IMG/VR virus record: IMGVR_UViG_3300028767_000022
Span: 1-61,450 of that record
Origin: a virus
Length of the DNA stretch: 61,450 nt
Strand: one strand, 5' to 3'
Below are positions 23,301 to 31,600 of the stretch, in pieces (position 1 is the first letter of the stretch; each line of letters starts with the position of its first letter). The notes below the pieces were generated by a model. It did not search any database. It worked only from the letters and a program-made list of their open reading frames with translations, and was not told where the DNA came from. The position numbers and the translations under genes are program-made.

Positions 23301-25632
23301 TTACAGTACTGGTGACAATCATGCTTCAAATACCGTTAAAATATCTGAATATGATAGACGCGACTTAAGTATACCTACAGAGGATGGTGGCACTATGAGC
23401 TACTACGATTTTGTTAGAAACAAATTAGGTGATTTGTCTAATATGGATGAAGCTTTAACTGATACTGATTTGCAGGACATATTTATAAACAAATGGTATG
23501 ATAAGGACTTAGTTTCTACTGTAGAAAACTTCACTATGGACTCAGATCCAGAAGTTGATGATGGCAAACCATTTAAGGTGCTTATGCCTCAGATAATGTC
23601 TACTAAAGGGATCGATGGAGTGCAATATCCATTATCATTTGTTAATACTAAGTCATGGCCATTATTTGGGAAAGACGAACAAGGAATTGATACTTATTAT
23701 CATGCTCCGTTTGTCAAATTACAATTCTTCCCAGAAGAAGGAAATCCATTCCACGTATTATACAAATGGGTTGGAAATGTTCCTACTGATAGTGAAAAGA
23801 GTCCATATCAACCAATGTATATCGCTATTGACAAAAAAGGTAGTAAGAAAGATGCAGTTTCGGTTGTAGAGCATAACTCTGATAAGTCAATGATTAAGGC
23901 TAATATATTACCTCAGTCATTCAATGGAGTTAATAAAATTACTGGAGCTGAATATGCTCAAGCAAGAGTTTATGCAGAGGAATATAATAGATTACTTAAT
24001 AGTCGTAGAGAGCAGAATGAACTATTCAATTTCGATGATGAAATATACGATCCATATAATTTAGTAGAAGATATATCTAGTACTGAATTAGAATCTGTAA
24101 TTAGTTCTGCCGTCGAAGTGGCAATTATATCTGGAGATTATACTATAGCCAACCTAGAGCAGATGCTTGATACGTATGATAGCGTTCCAAGTGAGGCTAT
24201 GAGACAGGCTAAGTATGAATTCGCTAAACGCATTTTAGAGCGATCTGACGAACTCACTCCTTCGACTGACATAATTAATCAAACTGGAGAAGAAAGTGTC
24301 TTAGAAGCGATTAAAACAAGCGTGGAGGCCTATCTACGACCTATTTTAGAGGCCAACAAAGCAGATGAACGAGAACCTCTGAGTTTGGATTTTGGTGAAA
24401 ATATAAAAACTATTTCTTTATCTAATATTAAATACTCCAGAGATTTAGTAGAGAAAAACCCAAAAACTATTTATGTGTTTACAGATAATACTGATAGAAC
24501 TTCTGGTACTACGCCAAATGTAGGGGGATGGTATGCGAAGAAATACGGAGAAGGATTGTCTTTTGGATCAGTCAATAATCCTACTACAGCTGTAATACGA
24601 GGGGCTAATAACGCATTCCCAATTAGTACTATGAAGTGGTTTTATAAAAATCATAATGTTTCTGTAAATGATGCTAGATGGATAGATTCTGATATTGTTC
24701 AATTTAAATCAACTATAGATGATGAAATAAATCAGATAAAAATAGCTCTATCGACTGGAAATTATGACAATGTTGTAATCCCTAGCGGAGATGGATTTTT
24801 TAATTCTAAAATAGCAGATATATCAAAAACAAGAACACCCGTATTATATGATTATCTAAAGAATGCGTGGTCTAATTTTGAAAATGAAATATCTAGGAAA
24901 GACAATACTAAAAGTGCTGTTTCAAATAAAGAAGCAGTATTAGAAATTACCTCAAAAGATAGAATTATATGGGCTCATCCTGGAATAGGTAAATCATATG
25001 CCAAAGAACAAGGAGAGGATATAATAGTATTGGATGACGATTACAAGGAAGAACATAGGGCTCTTATTAAAATGAAAAGAGATGGTGCTCCTGCTGTTGA
25101 ATATGAACAGGCTCTGTTAGATTATTGGAATAAGGCAAAAGAAGATGCAAAAGAATCTGGTAAACAGCTGTTTGTGTCTGATCTTCCTATACTGAAAAGG
25201 TTCCCAGATGATTTTGACAAGGTATTAAATATGTCTGACGAAACATTTGCTAAACGAAGCGAGCAGAGAGGAGAGGTGTGGGATAATGAAAATGCAAGTT
25301 GGAAAGTCGCTATTAACGATGTAATGGGTACTTTAGACCAAAGTAAAGTAGTTACTACTGACAGATATATGTCTGATATACTAGGAACTAAAGAAAGCAT
25401 ATTGCCAACTCTTGCCCCAGTAGCTCAATCTGAAATAGAAAGAAATGTAAATGACATTGCTAAGTTTAGAGAAGCACAAGGACTAAACGTAAAAACTGTA
25501 GAGGAATTGTGGTCTACTTATAGATTTAAGATAGCAAGGAAAGCTCCTGGAACTACAATGGCTGACATACAAAAAGTGTCCGATGAAATTGGATTAGATA
25601 AATTAGAAGAATATATCAAAAAATGTTATTAA
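11368..25632 (+). CDS. Giant virion RNA polymerase with metallopeptidase and P-loop domains
   Basis: 4754 residues in one frame. Residues 1-130 are low-complexity; two hydrophobic stretches lie near 325-350 and 465-535; an acidic linker runs about 1145-1290. HEAFH at 1889-1893, with a Glu-rich EEMLAEKF about 37 residues later, is a zincin-type metallopeptidase signature. The polymerase signature is SDFDVDKLY, with D3363, D3365 and D3367, preceded by RIPTQGLSS and a beta-rich segment, as in two-barrel RNA polymerases of crAss-like phages (phi14:2 gp66 type). Near 4360-4510 lies a Rossmann-like domain starting YVFTDNTDRTSG; near 4536-4543 AHPGIGKS is a Walker A motif, followed by IVLDDD and LFVSDLP. 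The polymerase should be packaged, ejected and transcribe early genes. Polymerase assignment is strong; the other domains are inferred from motifs. Confidence 0.85.
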   Translation: MTKQEIRAALNSGSMRWSDLNPASAVSNRSYRRQELEDELRKSEQESAVASEPQKPTKPVQNTAVNQSEQTSQDAVFNPATDSIVPTDTISPELREKATKELKTSEKGIVAPNNQQSKTKKDYSLFDLAGNSFKNFAGGVYNTGMTWFEAKTLNEITPLLEAKDILSESANDPNTYKLIDLYAKGQTKNFTPYVAPSDPVRDKLNAEEKWKYDLNKQLEKNAVDSPDLLDNVVSAFKAPLRVLDSWAKNPTKILGDIENPIRSIFGDTDQNNRIFKNSAGDIQKDQRADRQDRFDVRSGKTTIGSDLLAGVNEGASKTTAPMLLGTSLIDGTILPKIAPYAAAAYGAYSNSDAVNQNTGWRRLDPAEIPDELQETNARLGNSIIALSKMNGKFRDKFPSIDEIVAGKNINNTSAGKDWKDKATKALYEDYKANKDWAGKFQYMKDRTAAPDEEINTEYPTLANVTQSLGASSSMIVPMIVNQAATAAVSGLTRGLISANGTRPVLDYLVTKGGILSGAMSNAYMSVKSRESEAYSQLLPSYTKRFSEQLAKEKDPTTGLSYDIFDGKSFSDKKLLEIVDRNKSLSSLNSSDVQKNGNIGYSSVLSNYDNAISELNKTGALSKETRGKLLSDIQSGFLKTKIDDKINSARSHALSGVDEYLREYMSMLAIDMAQNSYISAPFNANKIAAVNKFDQSLFGSINRTSEMVSDYLVNSTAGKMVNKVNNFSLAGVRVGAVPEFVGRTGKRMVVEGLSEAFLEENPQQLIQYKYEDGKLKDSNNLMDAITNTANFAVSAHLAQWGVGEDAKYQKGINENFVMTLLTTSIHTGVMGLPGTIKEMSNAQKEQKAKAFVKGNVIKDMQTADRVNKTNVYVDAVTKGKEEYIVNYLNELAQNPPEGISTEDIKDEARIAQRTMAVANNKKILGYANRAGGVGSEAHKLLTALFIDHEESANQDKFEAVSNLSEFEAVKRDKFKDSSFKEFFDQHNENNPENPISTASQNDIFNAIAEAKVLNSILFVNKAKDKISQTKLDVLNRSLNKERNAAVTNLHNQLISNGLISKEDVSDPSLDNLLSKVDELDIPSIENDFLIPMGKSKISLMGYDYNNYMKRELMNNPIEKQDKLSTQDHDIYIDEILDAYRTKKKEELEAEKVKEVVDEVKSEVSEEEEPIVPTYESTSEELEHVAEVVPAEAESPIPTETPDIIPIVDTEAGAVEDLTGDVDSMIDEMNSGIQSDIVEPDQNPDKPVDIEPSIVDNNAEVLADIKDNNDLEEVYSEPDTEIINDLSDDITGLISTETAKHDRISRTLFADVKIPIIREFLMNPDAFKSAKVKIVVNRHRSGTTNTYTVPASVNQNGVKNTITGEDYTALNDFDVNLPETWDNAFIKVDIKFQDGKIERALIFTMKNPGERDIVVDDSGMKKYSPEEVQALRDFRNSIISEYAKTIADPSLELRMKNGFERGIAKYALNRDKNGRAVQRALNEIVGLIDESDVNKLGVHNLTVAYGRGERGGNLVVSLFESMGISNSENSGSIFITKPDPLNSNEEVKIKVNKTRFSDEAGTAELVYKLAVDMRGSTAKQITISDKGEVIETTDTSPYGLTPALLLSRIVNFDRKTNVSADGKDFLKNKQFYVESGILHYSENTIPLSLIKENEKAEILKFINDNLTWIVDKNDLWNSDNNTDNLVSDLFPGIKSYLDRNSDKGSVSFAPGVTFSKEDMGITWTAWLIKNKKLVSDIGDGVFEPPFLFMTDVVAVPRGSEDIVSIKDGAYNTSPVAEVKSSVADDVATEYTPDPTEIAEETKTPAAEVKPLDFFDDFMGGVPSLIDVNNLPTSTLDAESAVRFLREKLGDNFEASVIDDVIALANGGFAQGLTGNDLILLSRLAQKGTEFHEAFHRASLLLIPRRRRMAIYDNIRNTNEEFKNATDSQIEEMLAEKFRERVLSNEVDIANGTVVNRVFRKMYNALNAYNNFKDRDVERLFRDIELGILKGARPSKGNLHEFAKKYEEGAPKRFRESGLTTIKTVEAKDRIVNSLSYYLFRISGIETIDNISKLDFNGLKASIAKLAEKYKAIPERQTQYELFTEIHDRFDDYFLKEIKKSVKNTGITELTDTKDDLNEEIVSKEAASHDKASYEISKRDNIRAEVKFFIRTIPESEMVNNTAAPKADPLSLLPSFVKFELAWNTMIYELHKENTVQKMKDKISSLANEKKNPFFIMLERRLATVDDNFLTKFWNTMYSHRHDYINTVYNANSTKDGNDYEKSIRNISSNIDRAERELPIFWGQNILSGGVVYSMTENGRVFNKKNAEAIVEAYKALAKSVHKNMTTEEANKSLEVFTSLLSKLSIDVDGETMDFMINNKYPGFSREQAINAIINDYKSTAQIFTTILPDIIKKDGNKGNIKLKEVTPKVLFGGERSIKEYALAYAKVHPNANETMAYGADGATLYQISSRNAVTDVIDRVSGDAAYLKDVLSVPINQGSILFNQIANGTSKGISFGTFVKIYEEGVADQGRDYFDISPLEDYTIKMTNLLSGNIALPAMADKKTYGFIFGIKMPDMVSRGRGVQRMSWFNNQISYPKEAVDIFDGYYKAEFEAIKQAWQQVKDANGTKDQLVENYHYQGAKSNKWAGGHGNGLRFRYMDILHVNSTTPGDQFNGVFDLNDYIDNVIKTKGPQIGEVAAMDEAIARLDKKFFSESYENRSKMISSTITSLVKKEIDYAAEIGLITKNEVNYVATMDNEATGVKIGDKVNSISYFNNAIDASIFNFNLEQYKKAGIDSKSVNMVAITNIMANTTINSIISEFETDKLISKDSAFYLNTDDKTKRLSSVLSTGTALRTSFPQGHVLQGISSFNVAEVSDSIIKSTELGTIKNMSYAAQVNRLMQQSGVDVISDLSDIYSDPNRKAELDELKGKFPKQFNLAEALVDAQSKEYEKVNVTDATAYISPYMYRSLMTRLGEDYFTPEMNEIFDILESDDFSWMNDPTKYAKVEDLAIHPLKMVYFGESFQNGLNIPKLNKMALFILPKFLATGDLKTLYDRMNNPAAGQQKVDMVAFSTAVKVGTDKPVSIHNDKNEQELSDLSKMKVVPQSFDYLRHQLPTEPHEGAEMSIATQVQKASMGNIVATDIYPNIEINGKKGATGAQLVQEWNGAMSELSDRGKIEVEKQFGIKVDETTGNYSFNTEKMYNFLAQEAEKSNMPSDVVEILGEYDKENPDANPLQALVDNAFVESKILSNILKKTVDIKAPGGMFIQMTPFGLKHMDDSSAAYRINGGKKLRFLNSDGSMDCVVSITLFKDRLPQELNTYDEKVNWLRENNVIGENANPAAMGYRIPTQGLSSVSGLKIVDVLPEFMGDTIVLPYEFTALTGSDFDVDKLYITRLNYETSYTYDKDEATEKEREAEYTTYINTPNFSPRAKKDIVRAEIPNFDDDRARVEFANKRGYFYDIKNSAWATVRHEGVEKTQMDDSKADKWKENSTKAIQNRFIDVMMAVVTNPNSVNETRIPLDAMKGEVLKTLAIIDEKSGGQVKLSGMDKATLSYESKKKIEYSGGKQGIPTFALAGVHHVLTQIAKLRFKNNGTVNKFGLANLGDIYGKDGVRILDWLSAMVNAHVDVAKDPYIIRMGVNQYTHKMTSLLLRTGYGAKTFLFLSQPALKEAYKIMDTKGSEYLSGVRNAKSTTIEKQVDLLIVQYKENARKSAKNDYDRAQFKKLYKEGKYGKEVIQNENVFDNLNLVNGLARKDKTFDYYYHQLIALETFKELSPLASSLAEVVKYSQVDTKKAGNSFSSQRLFFNKVKELISTKSSFANLPELFLNTFIYKKLQNSAGLAAKLGQGVLFRTTKSVEISADKVLAAAGRYGQDNRELISKVNKYIDSKIKSEFFDKLAEDRGVNVPGLFFGSNTIAKRLFAIQQKFPQETQDNVFLRGMSAEMYAPFEQERPDHIRPRNNNTNEPGLVEEIKQHFSSLLDSQNAEIKKFAEDFILYQFYSTGDNHASNTVKISEYDRRDLSIPTEDGGTMSYYDFVRNKLGDLSNMDEALTDTDLQDIFINKWYDKDLVSTVENFTMDSDPEVDDGKPFKVLMPQIMSTKGIDGVQYPLSFVNTKSWPLFGKDEQGIDTYYHAPFVKLQFFPEEGNPFHVLYKWVGNVPTDSEKSPYQPMYIAIDKKGSKKDAVSVVEHNSDKSMIKANILPQSFNGVNKITGAEYAQARVYAEEYNRLLNSRREQNELFNFDDEIYDPYNLVEDISSTELESVISSAVEVAIISGDYTIANLEQMLDTYDSVPSEAMRQAKYEFAKRILERSDELTPSTDIINQTGEESVLEAIKTSVEAYLRPILEANKADEREPLSLDFGENIKTISLSNIKYSRDLVEKNPKTIYVFTDNTDRTSGTTPNVGGWYAKKYGEGLSFGSVNNPTTAVIRGANNAFPISTMKWFYKNHNVSVNDARWIDSDIVQFKSTIDDEINQIKIALSTGNYDNVVIPSGDGFFNSKIADISKTRTPVLYDYLKNAWSNFENEISRKDNTKSAVSNKEAVLEITSKDRIIWAHPGIGKSYAKEQGEDIIVLDDDYKEEHRALIKMKRDGAPAVEYEQALLDYWNKAKEDAKESGKQLFVSDLPILKRFPDDFDKVLNMSDETFAKRSEQRGEVWDNENASWKVAINDVMGTLDQSKVVTTDRYMSDILGTKESILPTLAPVAQSEIERNVNDIAKFREAQGLNVKTVEELWSTYRFKIARKAPGTTMADIQKVSDEIGLDKLEEYIKKCY

Positions 25633-25653
25633 TAAAATGTTATAAAACGAATT

Positions 25654-28600
25654 ATGAATTGCGTAAACATTAATAGTAAGGACTTTAAAGGTCTTTTAAA
25701 AGAAACAGGACTACCTTCTCTCCTTCTGGAGACGAGGGTAGCTCAGTATCAGGATGAGAATGGGATAGATTCCTGGCCTTCTGCAGATGACGTTAGATCA
25801 TCCAGACTAACTCATACTGATAAAGTACGAAAAGAAATAAATAGTAAACTTCCGTCAGAGGTTGCAAATTCTATAAATATAGTAGATAAAGTTCCAAACG
25901 AGATCCTCGGAAGAGATGATTTATATTTGTCTATTAAAGGTCTACTTGAAGATAAAGGAATTACAGACCCATTACTAATAAATTGGGTTGGAATAAACAA
26001 GGATGTCATAGGGAATATAAAAACTATAAGAGATTCTGAACATTTACAAGAGCTTGTTCAATCCTCATATGACAAAAAATCGAACAAATCTAACTACGAA
26101 GAATTCAAAACTAATAAGGTGGCTTCTGATAGTTTTGACGAATGGGTTGAGGCATTAGAAAAATATCCATTAGTGTTTAGAGATATAATTCTGTCTCATG
26201 CAACAAAATATATTACAAAAGTAGATAGAGAGTCTAAATATGTATTAAGTCTTAGTAAGGTCGCACTTACAAATACATATGGAACTCTAGTAAATAAGCC
26301 TCACGAGGCTAATAGGCTTGGTAAAATATATGATGAAGAGGCCTTAAAGTCTACGTCCGATGCGGTTGATCACGAACCATCTGCAAGTGGTAATGGATAT
26401 TGGGTTCACGTCCCTATGACTCCATCTGATTCTGAAATGGAATTTGAATCATATTCTGATTTGAAGAAAGCCATAGTTGGGCTAGAGGCAAAAGTGAATC
26501 GAATTGAAGAATTAAAGTCTGCTCCTCCTAAATTTTACAAACAAGAGCCTAGCTTGACTGGAGAAGCTGTTAATGAATATGGATTTAATGATTACTCATA
26601 TGTTAGAGTAGAGAGCACTTATAGTAGAAGCGGAAATGGGTATGAGAGTGAATTAGGAAGAGGATACGAAGGGTATTATATTCATGGATACAATACGGAT
26701 AAAAGAAAAAACCTAGATACTAAAATATTGGCTATCTCGAAGGAACAGGCAGAAAAAATATGGTCTGACGAACTAGCTAGATATCCTAATTCTAAATATG
26801 ACGCACATGATAGCAATGAGATTCTCAATTTGCCTGTATTTATTCTAGAATTAAACAATTTAAAGAGATATTTAGCTAATACTAGTGAGGAATCATGGTC
26901 TAAGCGTAATGACATTTTTAATGAAAATGTTTCATTACTTAAAAAACTATCTCCTAGTACTTGGTGTACTTCTGGTTCTATGACCAAACATTATGTTAGA
27001 AACTACGATAATTATCTTTTGATAGTTAATGGAGTAACTGTTGTAGGAATAGAGGCTTCTGATGAGACAAATGAAAATGGCAAGATAAATGTAAATGAAG
27101 TAACTTCTAGAAACAATAACGGCATAGCATCGATAGATCATCTTGACGACACATTAGCATTTTTTGAAAAACACAATCTAGATCCAGATAATAGCACAAT
27201 AAAATCCGCACAAAATAAAAAAGACCTAGGAAAGAACGATAAAGATGTTTCCAGGGATAATGACTACGACGAGAATGATTTTTGGGGAGATCAAGAATTC
27301 AATATGGATCATGATCACAACTATGAACCAGACTACGATCCGGAACAGGAGATGTATGATTATGCTAAATCTAATATAGATAATTTTATACTTGAAAATC
27401 ATATTAATAACGCAAGGGAATTTCTTAACGCCAATCCAAGTCGCGTAATTTTCGAAGGGTTAGTATATTATGCTCCAGAGTATCTTCAAACTAATGACGA
27501 AGTTCAAGCATACGTTGGAGCTACAATTGAACCTCATAATATTATTTATGCTGGAGTAGGAACTGACTATAGGGATAATATAGTTAGGTATATCCTTAAT
27601 AATTATCCAAAGATGTATGAATATCTTGGAGCCGAGGAAAAATTAAATCCAGAATATAAGGATTTATATGATTCATTTTTAGAAAGACAAGAAGCTGCTA
27701 TAGAGGCAGAGAGAGTAAGGGTTGCAAATTTAACTCCAGAGGAGCGAGAAATGGAAAACGTGATTAACAGGAATCTACCATTCTCAAAAACAAATAACAA
27801 CTCTATACAGGGATATTATGATCCGAAGACAGATAAGGTTATAGTTGTAGCAGAGAATACCCCGGTAAATGAATCTAGCAAAGTCGCAATACACGAGGTA
27901 GCTCATAGGGGAATGATTAGAATGGCTAGAGAACTTGGTGGCACCGAAGAATTACACACTGCTCTTATTTCTTCAAAGAAACAACTCATGGAGAAATTGC
28001 CAGATCTATTAAAAAGAACTGGGCATAACACTCTTGATGAGTTAATGACTGATTATGGATTTAACCCAGAATCAAAAGAAGGCGAATTGAAGCTTCTTAT
28101 GGAACTTTCTGCCAGATGGTCGGAAACATTAATAGACAAGCCTAAGCCGTCTTGGTGGAAGAAATTACTTGGATCTATTAAGAATTGGCTTAAAAAATTC
28201 GCAAATATAACATTGTCTGAGTCTCAGGTAGATGAACTTGTTGGTGGATTTGTTAAATATGGATCTAAAGAGAATGTAGAATCAATTAAAGATAGCCAAA
28301 CTATAAATGGAGTTGCTGTATCTAAGTCAATAGATGCTATATATCAAAGAAACTTAAATAAAATTCAAACTGGCGTAGATTCTCTGAATAAAGAATATGA
28401 GAATAAGCCTATATTTCAAAAAGACTATTTAAGACTTTCAAAAGAATATAATGATATTGATGGTAAAAATAGCGTATCTAGAATAGAAATATATAAAGTA
28501 TATAATCCTTCCGCAGAATATGGCAATCCTAGTGATGTTTATGTTCGATTTAAGGCAAAGGACTGGGCAAATAGAGAGGCCTATGATGCTGCTGAAAAGG

Positions 28601-31600
28601 AGTACAAAGACTCAAAGAACGCACCATTTACCGAAGACGCTAAAATTCAAATGACCACCGGAAAGCCAGAGCAGTTAAATCTTGAGTTTCCGGCTAAATT
28701 AGCAGAATCTCAGAAATGGACTAAAAATAGAATGTCCAGATCTACTGTAAATGCAATCGGGTCTATAGCCAATAAAATTAAAAATAGATTTGGTATAGAT
28801 TTCCAAATAGTTTCAATGGAAGAAGGAATTAGATTATATAATCTTAATACTTCTACAAATAAGCAAATTAAGAGAGGTGATTTATTACTTGGATTCTACG
28901 ACCCTCAGAAGAACACTGCATATCTAATAGGTAGTCGATTAAACAGAAATACTACAGTTCATGAAATGTTTGGTCACCCATTCTTGGAGATTATAAAAGC
29001 TACTCCTGAATTGAAGTACATTTACAATCAATTAGCATTAGAGACAGTCCGTCACTACAAAGAGCTGGCTGAAATAAACTCTATTTACAAACAATTTGCA
29101 GATGCTGAAAGATTAGACGAGTCCATTATACATGCATTAGAAGGGAAGATTAGTGAAAAGACTACTCCTCCTGGACTAAGAAGTGCAATTCATGATTTCT
29201 GGAAAGCTATTACAGACTTCTTTAAGAAGTTGTTTAGTAAAAGAGATTTTGTTGAAGAGATTAGACCTGATGCTACATTAGAAAGACTTGCAGATTGGTT
29301 ATTGTATGGTGAAGATCAACTTAGTTTAGTTGGTGGAAAACAAAGAACTATGATGGAATCTGAAATCAATCAGGTTCTGGACAAATTAGATCCTAAGAGA
29401 TTGGGCGAGTTTACTCAAAGAAAGATAACTTTGAATGAAGCTGTCAAATTTAACAATGACGTTACTGGCGAGTTGGCCAGAGAGGCTATGGTTAATGATG
29501 GAGTATACGATATGGAGTATATACGTGCAAATGTATTGTCTAAATTGACCAATGTTAATTTTGGAACTAAATCCATAGAATATGCTAGCGGCAATCAAAT
29601 GGCTACATTCGAGTACAATGATATGGGTAATTCTATACTTATAACTGACATTTCTATAAAAGATAAGTCTAGTAGAGTAGATATACCATTCATAGTTCTG
29701 TCTATTGTTAACTCACTAGATAGAACAAATCACAATGAAGTGCTACTTAGAATTGACAAAGATACTAAAGCATATGAAGCATTGACCCAAGTAATAAAAG
29801 AAGACGCCATATCCTGGAAATCCGTGGATGGAGATAATTATTTAGTATTCAGTCAAGATAATAATAGGATAGCCAACATGGCCGCTCTTGGAAGAAAGTC
29901 TAGACTTAGAAAAGCTGCTGCTTCTATAGTAATACCTGGTGCTACTAGCAAAGAGACTTCAATGCCTACTAGTGATGAGACCATGTTAAGCAATGCTGAA
30001 ACGTTGATGCACGATATTAAGGTTGGTTTGAATGTTCGATTAAAAACTCTTGAGAGAAATAAGAATATAGATGCCAATACGAAGGATGAGATTAGCAGGC
30101 TAGTTAAATCATTGGAGAATAATAACGTAGCCACCAATGCAGTTAACTTTATTAAGTTCGCTAGCATAGATGTTTCTAAATCTGCAGAAAGATTAGAGAA
30201 TATGTTTAATGCCATGAAAAATGGAGAGGACATATCTAACTCTGATGTTAACTATATTGAGAAATACTTCTTGCCATTGTACGAAAAGACAATGACTTCT
30301 ATCCATGAGATATATCAAGCCAAGGACTATGGTATATTTAAAGGATTATCTGCTCATGTTATAAACGACCTCATACACAGAGTTTCTGAGGTAAATAAGA
30401 CTGTTGATGATATGAATAGAATTGTTAATATCATAATTGACAAGAATTCTACTAAATTATTCTCAGATATCGCAGATGATGCAGAATCTCCTACGATGAA
30501 AGACGTACTTATGAGAAGTAGAGAGGTCTCTTCAGACTTACCTGCGCTTGGAGTATTCTTTGGTAGTATGGATGACAAGAAATCTGAGCATTTAAGAGCC
30601 TTAGATAAGCTAGTTGTTGATGTTCAGACTCAAGTTACTAAAATAGTAGCTACTGATGGAACGCTATCGGATCTTGCAAATTCATTTACGCATCTGAAAG
30701 GAATAAACCCAACTACTACTTATAAGGAATTCATGGAGCACGTTGATGGTAAGGCCACTGGATATGCTACTTCTGATTTACTTAGAGGTCAGTTCAATAA
30801 GGACCTTGCTAATTTTAGAAAAGAACTTGCTAAGAAATATGGATTAGTTGGTGAATATACTACTCCTACTGATTTAGCTGAGTATAAGAAATATATAGAG
30901 GAATTAGATGACTGGAAATCAGAACATGCAGAAAGAATGTTTATGCCAGAATATTATGAGGCAAAGAAGGTTCTATCATCTGAAGCTGCTGAAGCCCTGC
31001 ATGAGGCAAAAGAAAATCTAGCTTCATTTGGATTAGCATTTAAAAATGAGGAAGGATTCTTGGATACAAGACTTATGACTCCTGCTGAATTAAATGCATA
31101 TCATGAACTTAGAAGACTAAAGAATAATCTTACTTCTATCGTATATCTGAATGGTGAAGAGAAGATGCCTGGTGGATTAGATAGACAGATTGCTAATGAA
31201 ATATCTGAATTCTATAAGAAAATCAATAAAGGTATTGACTATCAGACTAGAAATGAGTTATTTGATAAGACATATAAAGAAGTATTAAAAAACATGTCTG
31301 CTGAGGATGCTGATCTTTGGTGGAAACAAAATACTAAAATATCATTTGAACAGAAATTCTGGGATCAATTGACCTCAATGGAAAAGAATCCTCAGATACC
31401 TGTATATGACGACTTGTATGAGAAGAGAAAGGCAATTCTAAACTTATATAGAAATCAGGATACTGGTGAGGTTCCAGCTCAATTATTAGAATCTATTAGA
31501 AATACAAAAGGAGAAACTCTTGCAGAGACTGTTAAGAAGCTTGATTTGGCTATGACTAATGCGAGACTTCAATATCCTCCAAAGCCTGGATTAGGGTTCA

